Below are positions 19,110 to 20,634 of a DNA stretch of 20,634 nt, one piece after another; position 1 is the first letter of the stretch, and each line of letters starts with the position of its first letter. A program made the position numbers and the translations under genes. Below the pieces are notes generated by a model. The model worked only from the letters and a program-made list of their open reading frames with translations, did not search any database and was not told where the DNA came from. Source of the stretch: JBBTSB01 sp964355775 (GTDB lineage: Bacteria; Patescibacteriota; Minisyncoccia; 2-02-FULL-40-12; IGHO2-01-FULL-4-A); assembly GCA_964355775.1 (NCBI GenBank), contig CAYHEP010000015.1, positions 1 through 20,634 on the forward strand, written 5' to 3'.

Positions 19110-19569
19110 AACTTTTCGACAAAAAATACCAATTAGGTTAGGGCATCCCCACCGCGAGCGCGAAGGTCAAAAGGAAAAGACCCACTACCCATTTTTAGTT
19201 TTGATAAAATTGACCACAAGAGAGCCGAGAGTATACCCCGTCAAGATAGCTACAGCACGCTACTGTACAGAATTAGTGATACTGTTATCCCAGGTTATAT
19301 TAAGGCATGTACATGTAAGACTGGTATTGAGAAATAAAGGACTGACACGTGATAGGTAATGACATGTCAAAAATTACATAGTAAAGACTGCTAGCGTATA
19401 CGTACAGTACCGTACTGTACAGGATAGACCAGAACGTATTATACTATCTGTGCTAACTCAAGCGATAGTTTGGGAATGAAAAACCGCTCATTGGTGGTCT
19501 GCCAATAGGTTCTAATGTCTCGAACTATCCCGCTCAAAGTACTTGGTTTCAAACTTTTAGCGCAACGAG
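19110..19569. other. Non-coding spacer with multiple palindromes
   Basis: No gene seen. TACTGTACAG occurs twice (19261-19270 and near 19413-19422). CATGTACATG (about 19307-19316) is a palindrome, and GTACAGTACCGTACTGTAC is annotated separately. TTGACC near 19210 and TATACC near 19233 could be a promoter with a 16-nt spacer, but nothing obvious follows it, so a small RNA is possible. GCCAATAGGTT at about 19501 has a relative, CCCAATAGGTT, at about 20350. Confidence 0.5.
19402..19420. repeat. Perfect 9-1-9 inverted repeat, probable regulator-binding site
   Basis: GTACAGTAC-C-GTACTGTAC is fully palindromic around one central base. Half-site TACTGTAC also occurs at 19261-19268. The form suits a homodimeric repressor or a recombinase site. 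Confidence 0.6.
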
Positions 19570-19598
19570 TTGACTTCTCACATATAAACAGCTAGGAT
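19570..19598 (+). promoter_or_regulatory. Promoter of the HicBA-like pair
   Basis: TTGACT (19570-19575), a 17-nt spacer and TAGGAT (19593-19598). Start near 19605 excludes the ATG at 19597 as a translation start and supports the ATG at 19636. Confidence 0.55.
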
Positions 19599-19635
19599 GC
19601 TTGTCCTGCTTAGTGACTTAACCTATACTCATATT

Positions 19636-20028
19636 ATGATTCGTATCATACCCGTCATTGCTGTTGTACATAAGACCGAAGATAACAAGTGGCGTGGTTT
19701 TTGTTATCCATATGATGTTGCCTGCACAGTGGATACCAAAGAGGAAGCAATGGAGGCGATTACTTCTCTCATAGAAACTTATGAGAAAGTTTTAGCTAAG
19801 TATAATCACCCACGACATCTGGCAGAAAATAAACTTACCGATGAGGGCGACCAAAGAGTCTTTAATATGTTGTGGCCCAAGATAACTAGACAAATTGCCG
19901 ATGATGTTGGAAAGGCAAAAACATTAAGTCAGTATTCAAATTCATTATCATCCCGAGAACGGACAATAAAACTTGATTCTAATATCGTAACCTACTTCAA
20001 TCGAGAAGTATCCCCGCTTTTCCAATAG
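19636..20028 (+). CDS. HicB-like protein (possible antitoxin)
   Basis: Protein of 130 residues from ATG 19636, chosen because the upstream ATG (19597) falls in the -10 element. The N-terminal 60 residues (IRIIPVIAVVHKTEDNKWRG, DVACTVDTKEEAMEAITSLI) follow the HicB partial RNase-H fold: two strands holding the W-R-G-F-C-x-P segment, then a D-T-x-E-E-A helix. The usual C-terminal DNA-binding domain of HicB is not recognised; instead a charged helical tail of 70 residues follows. In a HicAB toxin-antitoxin module HicB binds and blocks the HicA RNase. The order here is antitoxin first, with the partner 3 nt downstream. The assignment rests on pattern only. Confidence 0.5.
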   Translation: MIRIIPVIAVVHKTEDNKWRGFCYPYDVACTVDTKEEAMEAITSLIETYEKVLAKYNHPRHLAENKLTDEGDQRVFNMLWPKITRQIADDVGKAKTLSQYSNSLSSRERTIKLDSNIVTYFNREVSPLFQ

Positions 20029-20031
20029 TTC

Positions 20032-20325
20032 GTGCCAATCCAAACAAGAATCAAGTATGCTGATTTTCGCAAAGCCGTTCAACTTTTAGCAGTCTTAAAA
20101 GGCCATACTTGCTCACCTTACAAAGGCAAAAAGGGGTCCCAGTATTGTTTTGAGTTTTTTCATGAAGGGGAAAACGAACCATTTCGAATTGTTTGTTATC
20201 ATGAAGACTTACGGGCGAAAGTAGTCTATAGTGATGATCTAAAAAAAGTTTGCGATGTATTAGGTGTTTCAAAGAAAGAGTTCGAGAGTTTTATTGAAAA
20301 TGATTTCAAATTACCCAATATTTAG
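20032..20325 (+). CDS. HicA-like small protein (possible toxin)
   Basis: A 97-residue protein starting at GTG 20032, 3 nt after the HicB-like stop, with no other start fitting. Its IKYADFRKAVQLLAVLKGHT, KGKKGSQYCFEFF and RIVCYHEDLRAKVVYSDDLK have the order of HicA: helix, hairpin with K-G-S-H, then strands and a D-L-K helix. HicA is a small mRNA-cleaving toxin with a double-stranded-RNA-binding-type fold whose active His lies in K-G-S-H; here that position reads KGSQ, so catalysis is doubtful or the family is different. A further His (YHED) and a GVSKKEFESFIEN helix follow. The 3' end overlaps the minus-strand HTH gene by 20 nt. Confidence 0.45.
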   Translation: MPIQTRIKYADFRKAVQLLAVLKGHTCSPYKGKKGSQYCFEFFHEGENEPFRIVCYHEDLRAKVVYSDDLKKVCDVLGVSKKEFESFIENDFKLPNI

Positions 20326-20521
20326 CGAGTTTACTTATCGGTAGTGGATGCCCAATAGGTTTTGATACCGACCCTTTTTCAAATGCTTGCTTCCAATTGT
20401 ATACAGTATTCTCGTGCACTTCGGCCAGCTCCGCCACTTTCCAAGCCGGTACCTCTTCTTCAAGATTAAGTTTTAAAAACTCATATTTTCTGCTCATTTT
20501 GCACTGTGGACAATATTTCAT
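20306..20521 (-). CDS. Small helix-turn-helix protein, transposase-N-terminus-like
   Basis: A 71-residue protein from ATG 20521, starting MKYCPQCKMSRKYEFLKLNL. A CPxC pair at 4-7 hints at half of a zinc finger, and a helix-turn-helix follows (PAWKVAELAEVHENTVYNWK, 25-44), as in the N-terminus of IS630/Mu-type or IS3-type transposases and in small regulators. The C-terminus (PIGHPLPISKLAKYWVI) lacks a catalytic domain, so it is either a stand-alone regulator or a transposase remnant. It is convergent with, and overlaps, the HicA-like gene by 20 nt. TAGAAT (20535-20530) lies about 8 nt before the start, suggesting another leaderless mRNA. Confidence 0.5.
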   Translation of the reverse strand: MKYCPQCKMSRKYEFLKLNLEEEVPAWKVAELAEVHENTVYNWKQAFEKGSVSKPIGHPLPISKLAKYWVI

Positions 20522-20590
20522 ATAGCCCTATTCTAGGCCATATTTTCCACAATATGTGCGTGGGTAGCACCCCGCTCACTGAATAAGATG

Positions 20591-20620
20591 AGATACATCG
20601 GTAACACTCTGGATGTATCT
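20591..20620. other. Hairpin near the right edge
   Basis: AGATACATC (20591-20599) pairs perfectly with GATGTATCT (20612-20620) around a 12-nt loop. No strong T-run follows, so it is more likely an operator or a recombination or repeat arm than a terminator. The window ends 14 nt later. Confidence 0.55.
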
Positions 20621-20634
20621 GTTTGATGTTTGAA

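Larger units (their letters stand above)
12357..20634. mobile_element. Probable integrated element beginning at tRNA-Gly (right end not seen)
   Basis: A large serine recombinase sits at the left boundary, next to a tRNA gene. To the right are only accessory-type genes: small membrane proteins, SpoVG-like, HTH, KAP ATPase and a HicBA-like pair, with long palindrome-rich spacers. Core genes stop at the tRNA. I could not find a duplicate of the tRNA 3' end on the right, so the extent is a guess limited by the window. Confidence 0.45.

Noticed and set aside
20565..20585. CACCCCGCTCACTGAATA as a right attachment site matching the tRNA-Gly end (ACCCGCTCCAGAGTGAA)
   Set aside because: The match needs gaps and covers only a few bases in a row; it is not a credible direct repeat.

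Overview
The window looks like a chromosomal segment of a Candidate Phyla Radiation (Patescibacteria, Parcubacteria-like) bacterium. This is inferred from gene style, not from a marker gene. The pointers are a CAP-domain protein with an N-terminal membrane anchor, a compact rpsA-ftsH pair, tightly packed genes with few Shine-Dalgarno sites, freestanding homing-endonuclease-like ORFs among tRNAs, and a diversity-generating retroelement (DGR) of the CPR type.

Positions 1-6341 are housekeeping and surface genes. A secreted Pro/Thr-repeat protein runs off the left edge and a CAP-domain membrane protein lies beside it (both minus strand). Divergent from these are rpsA (S1, four S1 repeats) with a structured leader, ftsH, tRNA-Ile(UAU), tRNA-Val(UAC), a small unknown protein and an RluA-type pseudouridine synthase.

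Positions 6342-8990 hold a complete DGR: template repeat TR (6532-6655), accessory gene avd (minus), reverse transcriptase (plus), and a target gene (minus) whose 3' end carries the variable repeat VR (8211-8334). TR and VR are colinear over 124 nt and differ at 16 positions, every one an A in TR. This is the signature of adenine-specific mutagenic retrohoming. A hairpin lies at the downstream edge of VR. The avd and RT start codons overlap head to head in one CATG.

Positions 9054-12368 contain rplS (L19), an unrecognised protein with a methyltransferase-like loop, a LAGLIDADG endonuclease gene whose 3' end runs into tRNA-Leu(GAG), tRNA-Val(GAC), tRNA-Phe(GAA), a helix-turn-helix protein and tRNA-Gly(GCC). 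A short palindromic repeat recurs beside these tRNAs.

From about 12357 to the right edge lies accessory DNA that I read as an integrated element. A large serine recombinase ends inside the 3' end of tRNA-Gly. It is followed by two small membrane proteins, a non-coding region with a long imperfect palindrome, a SpoVG-like protein and two small unknown proteins (all minus strand). Next comes a plus-strand operon behind a near-consensus promoter: a helix-turn-helix protein, a 302-residue unknown protein and a KAP-family P-loop ATPase. This operon is the best candidate for an undescribed, possibly defensive, system. The far right carries a palindrome-rich spacer, a HicB/HicA-like pair and a small helix-turn-helix protein. 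No right attachment site is visible, so the element probably extends beyond the window or its end is not recognisable by eye.
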